A stretch of 50,914 bases of DNA from assembly GCA_902362725.1 (NCBI GenBank), contig CABIXM010000025.1:1-50914 (forward strand), given 5' to 3'. The first letter of the stretch is position 1. Each line of letters opens with the position of its first letter. Below the pieces are notes generated by a model. That model was given only the letters and a program-made list of their open reading frames with translations. It was not told the origin of the DNA and searched no databases. Shown here piece by piece: positions 39,184 through 47,627 of this stretch. Source of the DNA: Clostridiaceae bacterium (GTDB lineage Bacteria > Bacillota > Clostridia > Lachnospirales > Lachnospiraceae). The position numbers and the translations under genes were made by a program.

Positions 39184-40387
39184 ACTTCATCTCATCCTTC
39201 ACATGAGCCATCACTTCATCAATATTATTGTGAAACCCATTCGCATTCAGCCAATCCATCCTGTCACTATCCAGTCGGAAGCTATACCCCATATTCCGGT
39301 AAAGGCGCACCTCATTGCTGATCCGATTCCCCGGTTCGCCGTATAAATCATTATAACTGCAGATGATAATCACATCTTTCTGCCCGTCCCCGTCATAATC
39401 CTGAAAGCTGACCGCCAGCACCTCCTGAAACAACAGCGGATCCCGATAGCCATTTTCCGTAATTCCCGGAAAATCATAGATTTCCGCATTATCCTTTACC
39501 AGGGAAAAGCTCACGTCCTGATTGCCGTACATGGTCTTTCCCGGCGCATAGGAGGTAAAAATCACCTCGCCCCAGCTTCCGCCCAAATCTACCTTAAAGC
39601 TCTGGTTATCGATCCGGTAAATGGATCTGGAATAAGTCAGGCTGTCGTCAAAGACATTGGAAAGAATCCGGTAATCCTCTCCATCCTCCTGTAAGGTCAG
39701 GTGACAGGAATGCACATATGGCCGGTAATTCTCATCTCCCGGTACACAGTCCAGCTCATAGACGCCCGCCGACAGCTCCCGTCCGCTGACGCAGGTGAAG
39801 TTTACATAATTCGTGTCTCCATGCTCCGTGACCCAGACCTTTGCCTTCTCCAGATAAAACCACGGCAGCTCCTGGCTCATCTCGTCCAACGTACAGCCAA
39901 GCCTTTTGGTCAGAACACAGTTAATCTGTTCTGTCGTAAGCCGGACACAGTCTGTCTCTATATCTTCCCGACCGGATATCTTCAGATATTCCTGCCTCTC
40001 CGCGGCTGTCAACGGCTCTGTGGCCATGCCCGCGCCCGAATAAAAGATTTCCCCCAGATCAGCATCCTTCGGATCCCGGTAATCCGATAGCAGAAAGCCA
40101 TAGTTGCCACCGTTATCGCCCTCGTTGATCCAGTCGGTGAATTTCTGCAGCTCGGCAGTGGTCAGATCGCGGGCGTCTGAGGCATCTGCTGTGTTGGATG
40201 AACCTGCCTCCGCTGAAAATGCCTCCGCTGTATCCGCCGAATCTGCTGTCTCTCCTGCATCGCCCTTCAGAACTGTGTCTGTATCCGTGTCTGCATTGCC
40301 TGTATCCGATTTTTTTGAAACTGCGCAGCCGCCAAGGGCTACCACTGCGCACAGGCTCCATATCAGAGCATTCATTTTTCTTTTCAT
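39182..40387 (-). CDS. Predicted lipoprotein with a Thr/Asp/Ala linker
   Basis: A 401-residue secreted lipoprotein: signal MKRKMNALIWSLCAVVALGG with lipobox Cys21, a disordered Asp/Ala/Thr-rich linker (about 25-70) and a globular C-terminal part. The segment DYDGDGQKDVIIIC resembles a Ca-binding FG-GAP/VCBS-like repeat. AAAGGAGGG precedes the ATG at 40387, which I prefer to the upstream start at 40408. Function unknown; it is followed upstream by the C39 peptidase gene in the same direction (163-nt gap). Confidence 0.75.
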   Translation of the reverse strand: MKRKMNALIWSLCAVVALGGCAVSKKSDTGNADTDTDTVLKGDAGETADSADTAEAFSAEAGSSNTADASDARDLTTAELQKFTDWINEGDNGGNYGFLLSDYRDPKDADLGEIFYSGAGMATEPLTAAERQEYLKISGREDIETDCVRLTTEQINCVLTKRLGCTLDEMSQELPWFYLEKAKVWVTEHGDTNYVNFTCVSGRELSAGVYELDCVPGDENYRPYVHSCHLTLQEDGEDYRILSNVFDDSLTYSRSIYRIDNQSFKVDLGGSWGEVIFTSYAPGKTMYGNQDVSFSLVKDNAEIYDFPGITENGYRDPLLFQEVLAVSFQDYDGDGQKDVIIICSYNDLYGEPGNRISNEVRLYRNMGYSFRLDSDRMDWLNANGFHNNIDEVMAHVKDEMK

Positions 40388-40549
40388 GCAGACCCTCCTT
40401 TTATCCATGCACCCGAGCTTTTCAGATTTTCCGCATTTTCATTACGGATTGCTGTGAAATTTTCCTATTTTTCTTATTGTAACGTATTTCCTATCTTCTG
40501 GCTATCTTTTCTTTCTGCTTTTTGTACTTTTGTACTTTTTAGCAGGTCA

Positions 40550-41398
40550 CTACACACGGTAGGACCACAAGTTTTTCATCTGATTCATCAGCTTCTGTAC
40601 ATCCCAGTGTTGTTTCGTCCGTTCCACGCTGTTCGGATCCTGCAAAATGATGTCGCCCTCCTGATCCACGCCTGTCAGCACCAGAAAATGTCCCGCGTCC
40701 GTGAAGTCGCCCGGGCCCATCACGCAGATAATCGGCTGGCCCGCCTCCAGGGTGGAACGGATATGCTCCGTATCAAAAATCACGCTGGAGACGGTAAGCC
40801 CCAGCTTTTCCGCTCCGCTGCTCATCAGCTCCCAGGAAGAGCCGGAGCCGTCCACATAATAGCCATTGTCCTCAGCCATTTTTGCCACCTCGTAAGGGTT
40901 CCATTTTGTATCGCCGGTCAGCCCACATACCACCATAGACAGGCTGGTAGGACCGCAGCCGGTTACTGCCAGAAAATCGCTGCCATAGGTCTCGTATCCC
41001 CAGCGCTCATCCCATTGCAGGAAATGTGGAATTTCTCCCTTTGTCACCTCTTTTGAAATGTCAATTTCTTCCAGGCCCTTGTATTTCGGATAATCCAGCA
41101 CAAAATCCTTCGTCTCCGGGTTGCGCTCCACCAGCGCAATCAGGCTTTCCGGGTAACCCTGCTCCCGCAATTTCTGCGTATTCACTTTTCCAAACCCGCA
41201 AAAAAGATTTAACGCTGTATAGGCCACCAGAACCAGCAGGACTGCCCCCAGAAGCGTACCCAGCATGGACGCCAGAAAGCAGATGCGGGCCTTCCGCCGA
41301 TTCCGGCGGCGTCTGCTCTTTCTCTTCTCATTCCATTCCTTTCCCGGCTCTGCTCCCCTCTCATCCCGGTAGCCTTCTCTGTGCTTCTGTCTGGTCAT
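40550..41398 (-). CDS. Membrane-anchored C39-like peptidase
   Basis: A 282-residue protein: a basic N-terminal stretch (1-37), one membrane helix (ICFLASMLGTLLGAVLLVLVAYTAL, 39-63) and an extracellular papain-like C39 domain (about 120-282). Catalytic residues appear in order: Cys148 (TGCGPTSLSM), His237 (AGHFLVLTGV) and Asp254 (LQDPNSV). Stand-alone C39 domains with no ABC transporter act in wall or peptide processing; the substrate is unknown. Confidence 0.82.
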   Translation of the reverse strand: MTRQKHREGYRDERGAEPGKEWNEKRKSRRRRNRRKARICFLASMLGTLLGAVLLVLVAYTALNLFCGFGKVNTQKLREQGYPESLIALVERNPETKDFVLDYPKYKGLEEIDISKEVTKGEIPHFLQWDERWGYETYGSDFLAVTGCGPTSLSMVVCGLTGDTKWNPYEVAKMAEDNGYYVDGSGSSWELMSSGAEKLGLTVSSVIFDTEHIRSTLEAGQPIICVMGPGDFTDAGHFLVLTGVDQEGDIILQDPNSVERTKQHWDVQKLMNQMKNLWSYRV

Positions 41399-41533
41399 GA
41401 TAGTCCCCTCTTCTTTCGTTCTATGGGTTCAGTATAGCAGAGAAAAAGAAAAGAGATATTTAGATTTTCTTAATAAGAATTAAAAAAGGACCTATATTTC
41501 CTATAAGCCCTTTCTTTTCTACCTATTTCCGTA

Positions 41534-42439
41534 CTATTTTAAAACATCAAAAGCAAGTTTTGCCGCACCCAGAATTGCTGCCCGGTTTCCCTGAGCTGCC
41601 TTAACGAGCGGAATATTTTTTGTATGGGAATTTCCGTATAATGAATAAGTTTTCTTCAACTTGTCCCACCAATATTCACTGGTATCCGCCAGACCGCCGC
41701 CAATCAGACAAATTTCCGGATCAAACAGGTTAGCCGCATTTACGATACAATAAGCCAGGTCGTTCACAAATTCCTCCAGCACCTTCTGCGCTGTCTCATC
41801 GCCTGCTGCATACAGATTAAAAAACTCATACCCTGAAGTAATTGTCGCTTCCGGCTTTTTATCCCGATACAGATTCCACAAGGCCGTTCCGGAAACATAC
41901 TGTTCTACGCAGCCTCTCTGCCCACACAGGCATTTTTTTCCGCCCGGGTGCAGAATCATATGTCCAATTTCCGCGTTCCCGCCACGATATCCGCGTATCA
42001 TATGTCCTTCCGTATAATAACCACCGCCAACACCTGTCCCCAGGATAATACCAAATACATCCTTTGCGCCCCTGGCTGCTCCCATCCAGTGTTCTCCGAT
42101 TACTGCCGCCCGACAGTCATTGGTAACCTCCACCGGAACTGCAAACTCATTTTCCAATATCTTTCCTATCTGAAGGCCAATGTAGTCTTTGTAAATATCC
42201 ACTGCGTACAGAACCGTTCCGCTCTCTTCATCAATCCGGCCACCGGCCCCGATTCCCACAGCGCTGATTTCATATTCACTGTCCAGTTCCCAGATCAGCT
42301 TTCGATAGGTATCCATAATAAAGGAACCGTTTCTTTCTGTATTGGGGATTCGTATTTCTTTTAATATATTACCTTTTTCGTCAACTGCAGCTCCCACAAT
42401 TTTTGTTCCGCCTGTATCTATCGCTGCTACTATCGGCAT
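41534..42439 (-). CDS. nanK: ROK family N-acetylmannosamine kinase
   Basis: A 301-residue ROK kinase: N-terminal ATP motif AAIDTGGTKIVGAAVD, catalytic VTNDCRAAVIGEHW (Asp ~108), GTGVGGG (~135-141), and the zinc motif CLCGQRGCVEQY (170-181). Position directly after nanE in an ABC transporter operon argues for ManNAc kinase, producing ManNAc-6-P for NanE; glucokinase activity cannot be excluded from sequence. Confidence 0.85.
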   Translation of the reverse strand: MPIVAAIDTGGTKIVGAAVDEKGNILKEIRIPNTERNGSFIMDTYRKLIWELDSEYEISAVGIGAGGRIDEESGTVLYAVDIYKDYIGLQIGKILENEFAVPVEVTNDCRAAVIGEHWMGAARGAKDVFGIILGTGVGGGYYTEGHMIRGYRGGNAEIGHMILHPGGKKCLCGQRGCVEQYVSGTALWNLYRDKKPEATITSGYEFFNLYAAGDETAQKVLEEFVNDLAYCIVNAANLFDPEICLIGGGLADTSEYWWDKLKKTYSLYGNSHTKNIPLVKAAQGNRAAILGAAKLAFDVLK

Positions 42440-42458
42440 CTCCGGTTCCCCTTTCTTT

Positions 42459-43166
42459 TTACAGATATTCCTGAATATTATCTACGATCTTCTTGGTGAT
42501 AATCTGCGGACGCGTAATTCCTGCTCCGATTACCACATTGTGGGCTCCCGCCTTAAACGCTTCAATCGCCAGCTTATCGTCCCAGTATCTTCCCTCTGCA
42601 ATCACAGGTACCTTCACCCGCTCTGTAAGATCTTTTACCAGCTTAATATCCGGCTCCCGAAGCTCCACAATTCGCGGATCCGCGTCATTTCTGGTATACT
42701 CTGTATATCCGGCCAGTGTAGTGGATACCAGATCACACCCCAGTTCTACCGCAGCCAGACCTTCCTCCAGTGTAGATACATCCGCCATCAGAATCACGTC
42801 CGGAAATTCTTTCTTAATCGAAGTCAGCAGCTCTTCTGTGGTTTTTCCTTCCGGCTTCGGCAATTTTGTTGCATCCACTGCAATAATCTCCGCGCCTGTT
42901 TCATATACATTTTCCACATCACGAAGCGTCGGCGTAATATAACTCCAATAACCTTCATATACATGCTTCACAATTCCAATAATCGGAATATGAATCATCT
43001 GCTTGCATGCCAAAATATCCGCAATTCCGTTGACTCTTACGCCTACTGCACCACCCATCTGCGCGGCATACGCAAATCTTCCCATAATATCGCTGTTGCG
43101 CATGGGCTCCTCCGACGTAGCCTGGCATGACACAATTAATCCTTTTTTTAATTCTTCTACCTTCAT
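42459..43166 (-). CDS. nanE: N-acetylmannosamine-6-phosphate 2-epimerase
   Basis: A 235-residue TIM-barrel enzyme that converts ManNAc-6-P to GlcNAc-6-P. Family blocks: LIVSCQATSEEPMRNSDIMGRFAYAAQMGGAVGVRVNG (10-47), IGIVKHVYEGYWSYITPT, AEIIAVDATKLPKP, LMADVSTLEEGLAAVELGCDLVSTTLAGYT and PVIAEGRYWDD (the catalytic Lys lies in IVKH). It sits between the permease gene (3-nt gap) and nanK (20-nt gap). The product feeds nagA at 36568. Confidence 0.93.
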   Translation of the reverse strand: MKVEELKKGLIVSCQATSEEPMRNSDIMGRFAYAAQMGGAVGVRVNGIADILACKQMIHIPIIGIVKHVYEGYWSYITPTLRDVENVYETGAEIIAVDATKLPKPEGKTTEELLTSIKKEFPDVILMADVSTLEEGLAAVELGCDLVSTTLAGYTEYTRNDADPRIVELREPDIKLVKDLTERVKVPVIAEGRYWDDKLAIEAFKAGAHNVVIGAGITRPQIITKKIVDNIQEYL

Positions 43167-43169
43167 AGT

Positions 43170-44138
43170 TTATACTCCTTTTCTAGCACGCTTCTGGCTG
43201 AGTTTATCATAGCTGATTGCAAGTAACAATACGACTCCTTTCACCACTCTCTGATAGTAATCCGGAATATTCATCAAAACCATTCCATTGAGCAGTACAC
43301 CTATCAAAAGAAGGCCTACGATTACATTGACAATTCGTCCTTCTCCGCCGCTTGTACTTACTCCTCCCAATACAACTGCCGTAATGATATCCATTTCATA
43401 GTTTTCACCGGCCTTGGGCTGTCCACTGTTTACCCGGCTCAATAATACCATTCCAGCCAACGCGGAAAACAAACCGCACATACCATATACCGCATAAATA
43501 ACCTTCCGCACATTGACGCCACTCAATCTGGACGCCTCACTGTTGCTTCCAACTCCGTAAATATATCTTCCGAAAGCTGTCTTTTCCAAAATAAACCATC
43601 CGATTACAAAGCAAATAATCATCAGGATAACCGGAACTGGAACCGGACCGAAATATCCCTGTCCGATAATATTAAAGGATTTCGGAAGACCATACACCGG
43701 CAGACCTCCTGAAATAATATAAGTCGTTCCTCTTAAAATCGTCGATACTGCCAATGTAGCAATCATAGGAGGCAGTTCAATTTCATATACAAAGAATCCA
43801 TTACAGATTCCGATAAGTAAACCTGCAACCAGTACGATCACCATTGCCACTATGGGTGATACTCCCATCGCCATCAGAGACGCGCAGCCTACAGATGCCA
43901 CTCCCATAATAGAGCCTGTACTGATATCAATTCCGCCTGTTATGATAATCATTGTCATTCCGACGGCAGCAATGCCATTTACCGCCACCTGTCGTAATAC
44001 ATTAAATAGATTGGTCGGAGTCAAAAATCCGCTGGACGCAACTGAAAAAAACAGCATTAACACCACGAGCGCTATCCATATGGCAAATTTTGACATTCCC
44101 TGTGTTTTTCTTTTATTTTTGCCCTTATTGTCCTTCAT
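43170..44138 (-). CDS. Ribose-type sugar ABC transporter permease
   Basis: A 322-residue RbsC-like permease with about eight to ten helices and the EAA-like loop (ASRLSGVNVRKVIYAVYGMCG). NVLRQVAVNGIAAVGMTMIIITGGIDISTGSIMGV and GGVSTSGGEGRIVNVIVG are family motifs. It functions with the ATPase and binding protein encoded upstream. Presumed substrate: an N-acetylhexosamine such as ManNAc. Confidence 0.9.
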   Translation of the reverse strand: MKDNKGKNKRKTQGMSKFAIWIALVVLMLFFSVASSGFLTPTNLFNVLRQVAVNGIAAVGMTMIIITGGIDISTGSIMGVASVGCASLMAMGVSPIVAMVIVLVAGLLIGICNGFFVYEIELPPMIATLAVSTILRGTTYIISGGLPVYGLPKSFNIIGQGYFGPVPVPVILMIICFVIGWFILEKTAFGRYIYGVGSNSEASRLSGVNVRKVIYAVYGMCGLFSALAGMVLLSRVNSGQPKAGENYEMDIITAVVLGGVSTSGGEGRIVNVIVGLLLIGVLLNGMVLMNIPDYYQRVVKGVVLLLAISYDKLSQKRARKGV

Positions 44139-44167
44139 GCGAGCCTTACCTCTTTCTTATGCATCTC

Positions 44168-45646
44168 TTATTCCGTTGCCAGTGTCAAAATTTTCTCCTG
44201 TGTAACTTCCTGGCGTGAAAGTTCTCCCATAATTTCACCGTCACGCATAACCATAATCCGATCACTCATACCGATCAATTCCGGCATTTCCGATGAAATC
44301 ATAATAATAGCCTTTCCTTCATCAGCAAGTTGGCGCATTAACTGATATATTTCCGCTTTTGCCCCTACGTCGATTCCTCTCGTAGGTTCATCAAAAATCA
44401 GTACTTCTGAATTTGTTGCCAGCCATTTTGCCAATACCACCTTCTGCTGATTTCCTCCAGACAATGTCCCTGTCTTCTGAGATGGTGACCATGCTTTAAT
44501 ATTCATAGCATCCATATACTTTTTGGCCATCGCTTTTTCCTCTTTAGAGCGAATAACTCCTGCATGACTGACACGTTCCATACTGGCATACACCGTATTA
44601 AAATCTATGCCCTTATTTAATAAAAGCCCCTGATTCTTTCGATCCTCTGTAATGAGTCCAATTCCGCATCGAATCGCATCCTGCGGACAGTGTATCTTCA
44701 ATTCTTTTCCTCTCAGATAAACCTTTCCCCCGGATACCGGATCCGCACCAAATATTGCTCTGGCCAACTCCGTTCTTCCTGCTCCTACAAGCCCTGCAAA
44801 GCCCACTATTTCACCTGCACGCACTGAGACGCTGCAATGTTTTACCCGACGGTTGGTCAGGGCTTCCACCCGCAAAACCTCATCACCAAGTTCTTTTTCG
44901 CGTTCCGGATAATCCTGACCCAGTTCCCGGCCTACCATATATCGAATTAATCCAGCTTTATCGATCTCAGAAATAGGCAGCGTAATAATATGCTTTCCAT
45001 CCCTCAGCACGCAGGCTCGATCCGCAAGCTGAAATACTTCTTCCAGTCTGTGTGAAATATACAAAATTGAAACTCCTTTTTTTCTCAATTTTGCTATGAT
45101 TTCAAACATTTTCTCGATTTCATTGTTTGTAAGAGGGGCTGTCGGCTCGTCCATAATCAGAAATTTTATATCTTCAGAAACCGCTTTCACAATCTCTATT
45201 ATCTGTTGCTCCGCAATTGACAAATTGGACACTCTCTCCTGGGCGTCAATGTGGACGCCCAACTCTGCAATCATGGTTCTGCACTTTTCCAACATCGCTT
45301 TCTTGTCCAAAACCAGCCCTTTTTTCAATTCTTTTCCAAAGAAGATATTTTCCACTACCGTCAACTGCGGCATCAGATTTAATTCCTGATAGATTACGCC
45401 AATTCCCAACTGTTTCGCAAGAGACGGAGTATTGTGCTCTATCTTCCGACCCTCGAACCATAATTCTCCTGAAGTTGGCTCGTGTGCCCCTGTAATTACT
45501 TTAATTAATGTCGACTTTCCGGCTCCATTCTCTCCCACAAGCGTCAGAAGTTCTCCTTTTTCAATGTCCAGAGATACATCATCCAATGCGGTAACACCGG
45601 AAAACTTTTTTGTCACATGTTTTAATTCCAGCAGCTTTTCCGCCAT
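44168..45646 (-). CDS. Ribose-type sugar ABC transporter double ATPase
   Basis: A 492-residue RbsA/MglA-like protein made of two ABC domains. The first has a complete set: Walker A GENGAGKSTLI, signature LSIAEQQIIEI, Walker B FLIMDEPTAPL. The second has a divergent Walker A (GLVGAGRTELARAIFG), as normal in this family, with LSGGNQQKVVLAKWL and VLIFDEPTRGIDVGAK. It energises the permease encoded 29 nt downstream. Confidence 0.93.
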   Translation of the reverse strand: MAEKLLELKHVTKKFSGVTALDDVSLDIEKGELLTLVGENGAGKSTLIKVITGAHEPTSGELWFEGRKIEHNTPSLAKQLGIGVIYQELNLMPQLTVVENIFFGKELKKGLVLDKKAMLEKCRTMIAELGVHIDAQERVSNLSIAEQQIIEIVKAVSEDIKFLIMDEPTAPLTNNEIEKMFEIIAKLRKKGVSILYISHRLEEVFQLADRACVLRDGKHIITLPISEIDKAGLIRYMVGRELGQDYPEREKELGDEVLRVEALTNRRVKHCSVSVRAGEIVGFAGLVGAGRTELARAIFGADPVSGGKVYLRGKELKIHCPQDAIRCGIGLITEDRKNQGLLLNKGIDFNTVYASMERVSHAGVIRSKEEKAMAKKYMDAMNIKAWSPSQKTGTLSGGNQQKVVLAKWLATNSEVLIFDEPTRGIDVGAKAEIYQLMRQLADEGKAIIMISSEMPELIGMSDRIMVMRDGEIMGELSRQEVTQEKILTLATE

Positions 45647-45685
45647 TTTTTCACCTATTTATCCTCTCATAGTGAATCCCATTCT

Positions 45686-46681
45686 CTATTCATAATCACC
45701 AATATTGGACGCATTGACAACCTTCATCGGAATTACAATGGTATCCTCAATTGGTCCATTCTCCTTGACCTTAAGAAGAGTATCCACAAACAGTTTTCCT
45801 GTCTCATAAGGCTGGATATCTACGGTTGCTCGGTAGATTCCACCTTCTTTAATCTTATTTAAAGCTTCGGAAATAGCGTCCAGACCGCCGATAAATACAC
45901 GATCACTGTCCTTTCCTGCCGCCATCATGGCTTCATATGCGCCCAGTGCGCCTGCATCATTTACGCATACGACAACCTCCACATTCGGGTTAGCCTGCAG
46001 AATATTTTCCATATTAGCCATTCCCTTTTCTGTACTGTTTGCACTCTGTCTCGCTACGATTTTCGCATCCGGCGCTACGCTTAAGATACCATCCTGAATA
46101 CCGTTTCCACGATCGATAATAGATTCCAGTTCCGGGTAGTCGAAAATGGCTACCTCAGCTTTGCCATCCAGTTTTTCTTTAATCCATTTTCCTGCTTCTT
46201 CTCCAATGGTGAAGCCGTAATCATACTCCGGAACGGTAACGAAAGCTTCGCTTCCTTCTACAAACTGATTTCCGGAAATGACAGAAATTCCTGCCTCAAC
46301 TGCCGCTTCCACAGAGGGAGTCAACGCCGTCTGATCAATGGGGCTTACAATAATACCGTCTGTGCCATCTGCAATCAGGTTTTCAAAGGCTGTGATCTGA
46401 TTTGCCACATCTGCTTTTCCGTCCAGAATATTTACTTCAATACCCAGCTCATCGCATCTGTCCTTTACACCGTTGGCCACGTCAACAAAATAGGTATTGG
46501 TCAAATCCTGGCAGGTATACGCGATCTTCGAAACCCCACTGTCGGAAGACGCTTCTGTCGTCTCAGTGCTTGTGCTCTCTGTAGCTGTATTTGCAGTATC
46601 CTTACTTTCTCCCTGAGAGCACGCTGTAAACATCATACTTGCACACAGTAACATTGTGATTACTAAACCTTTTCTTTTCAT
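45686..46681 (-). CDS. Ribose-type sugar ABC transporter binding lipoprotein
   Basis: A 331-residue periplasmic-binding-protein-like lipoprotein: signal MKRKGLVITMLLCASMMFTA with lipobox Cys21, a Thr/Ser/Glu linker (22-45), then the RbsB fold (SKIAYTCQDLTNTYFVDVANGVKDRC, GTDGIIVSPIDQTALTPSVEAAVEAGISVIS, VVCVNDAGALGAYEAM, ATVDIQPYETGKLFVD). Family ABC 2-type sugar binding. It is second in the operon after gntR, and its ligand is probably ManNAc or a related sugar. Confidence 0.9.
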   Translation of the reverse strand: MKRKGLVITMLLCASMMFTACSQGESKDTANTATESTSTETTEASSDSGVSKIAYTCQDLTNTYFVDVANGVKDRCDELGIEVNILDGKADVANQITAFENLIADGTDGIIVSPIDQTALTPSVEAAVEAGISVISGNQFVEGSEAFVTVPEYDYGFTIGEEAGKWIKEKLDGKAEVAIFDYPELESIIDRGNGIQDGILSVAPDAKIVARQSANSTEKGMANMENILQANPNVEVVVCVNDAGALGAYEAMMAAGKDSDRVFIGGLDAISEALNKIKEGGIYRATVDIQPYETGKLFVDTLLKVKENGPIEDTIVIPMKVVNASNIGDYE

Positions 46682-46718
46682 CTTTTACCCTCCTGTAAAA
46701 AAACCTTCTTCTGCTGTT

Positions 46719-47435
46719 TCATTTCAACTCAACCTTGTAGCAATACTGCTGTCCCTTATAATAGCGGTAATTATACTCTATCAGCTTATCTCCGCTGTAG
46801 GTTTTTCTACACACCTTCAGTGATGCTGTTCCAGGCTGACTATTTAAAAGCCTTGCATCCTCTTCTGTCAGCAATTCCGCAGAAAAGGACTCCACCGCTC
46901 GTTCCGGTACAATGCCTTTCTGAGTTAATACATGATACAGTGAATTGTTGTCAAGTTCCTCCCATGTGATACTACTGCACACTGCTATTGGTATAAAAGA
47001 AAAATCCAATGCAATCACAACGTCATCTGCCATACGAAGACGTTTAATGAATGTAACCTTTTCACCTTCCGGGATTTCAAGTCCCTCGCTGATAAATTCA
47101 TCGGCCTCTATCACCGACAACTCAATCATTTTGGACGACGGAACCATTCCCTGCTTTCGTACCTCTTCTGTAAATGAATAAAAATTTGACAGCTTGTGAT
47201 CAATTTTCCTGCCCTGAACGAAACTTCCTCTGCCGGGTAACCGATACAGATACCCTGCCTTTACCATCTCGTCCAACGCGCGTTTGGCAGTAATTCTGCT
47301 CACATCATACATCTCACATAATTCATTTTCTGAATAGATTCTGTCGCCGGGCTTTAATTCTCCCGATTTAATCAGGTTTTCTAACATCTCCTTCAACTGG
47401 TAGTACATGGGAACCGGACTTGTCTTATCAATCAT
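46719..47435 (-). CDS. GntR/HutC family repressor (UTRA domain)
   Basis: A 238-residue regulator: winged helix at 1-70 (SPVPMYYQLKEMLENLIKSGELKPGDRIYSENELCEMYDVSRITAKRALDEMVKAGYLYRLPGRGSFV) and a UTRA ligand domain after ~85. AAAGGTG lies 7 nt before the ATG at 47435; an upstream ATG at 47465 sits in the operator region and lacks a ribosome binding site. First gene of the transport operon, 37 nt before the binding protein. A perfect 20-bp palindrome lies upstream. In NagR-type relatives amino-sugar phosphates are the effectors. Confidence 0.85.
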   Translation of the reverse strand: MIDKTSPVPMYYQLKEMLENLIKSGELKPGDRIYSENELCEMYDVSRITAKRALDEMVKAGYLYRLPGRGSFVQGRKIDHKLSNFYSFTEEVRKQGMVPSSKMIELSVIEADEFISEGLEIPEGEKVTFIKRLRMADDVVIALDFSFIPIAVCSSITWEELDNNSLYHVLTQKGIVPERAVESFSAELLTEEDARLLNSQPGTASLKVCRKTYSGDKLIEYNYRYYKGQQYCYKVELK

Positions 47436-47478
47436 ATCAATCACCTTTCTGTTTATTATTGGCATGTCAGTATATCGG

Positions 47479-47498
47479 TATATTGATATATCAATATA
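47479..47498. promoter_or_regulatory. Palindromic operator of the GntR operon
   Basis: TATATTGATATATCAATATA is a perfect 20-bp palindrome immediately downstream of the promoter at 47496-47524, so bound GntR would block its own operon. Confidence 0.75.
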
Positions 47499-47524
47499 TT
47501 ATACCAAGTATCTGACTTTGTCAA
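47496..47524 (-). promoter_or_regulatory. Promoter of the gntR-ABC-nanE-nanK operon
   Basis: On the minus strand TTGACA (47519-47524), 17-nt spacer, TAATAT (47496-47501); a TATAAT at 47498-47503 gives a 15-nt spacer as an alternative -10. Confidence 0.65.
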
Positions 47525-47627
47525 CTGTTATTTTTGATTGTATCATAAGTCCCCCGAGAATGCTTTATTTAATATCAATTTTTTGTTATAATTTTCTAAA
47601 TCATATCTTTCTGCAAAGGAGTTTTTT

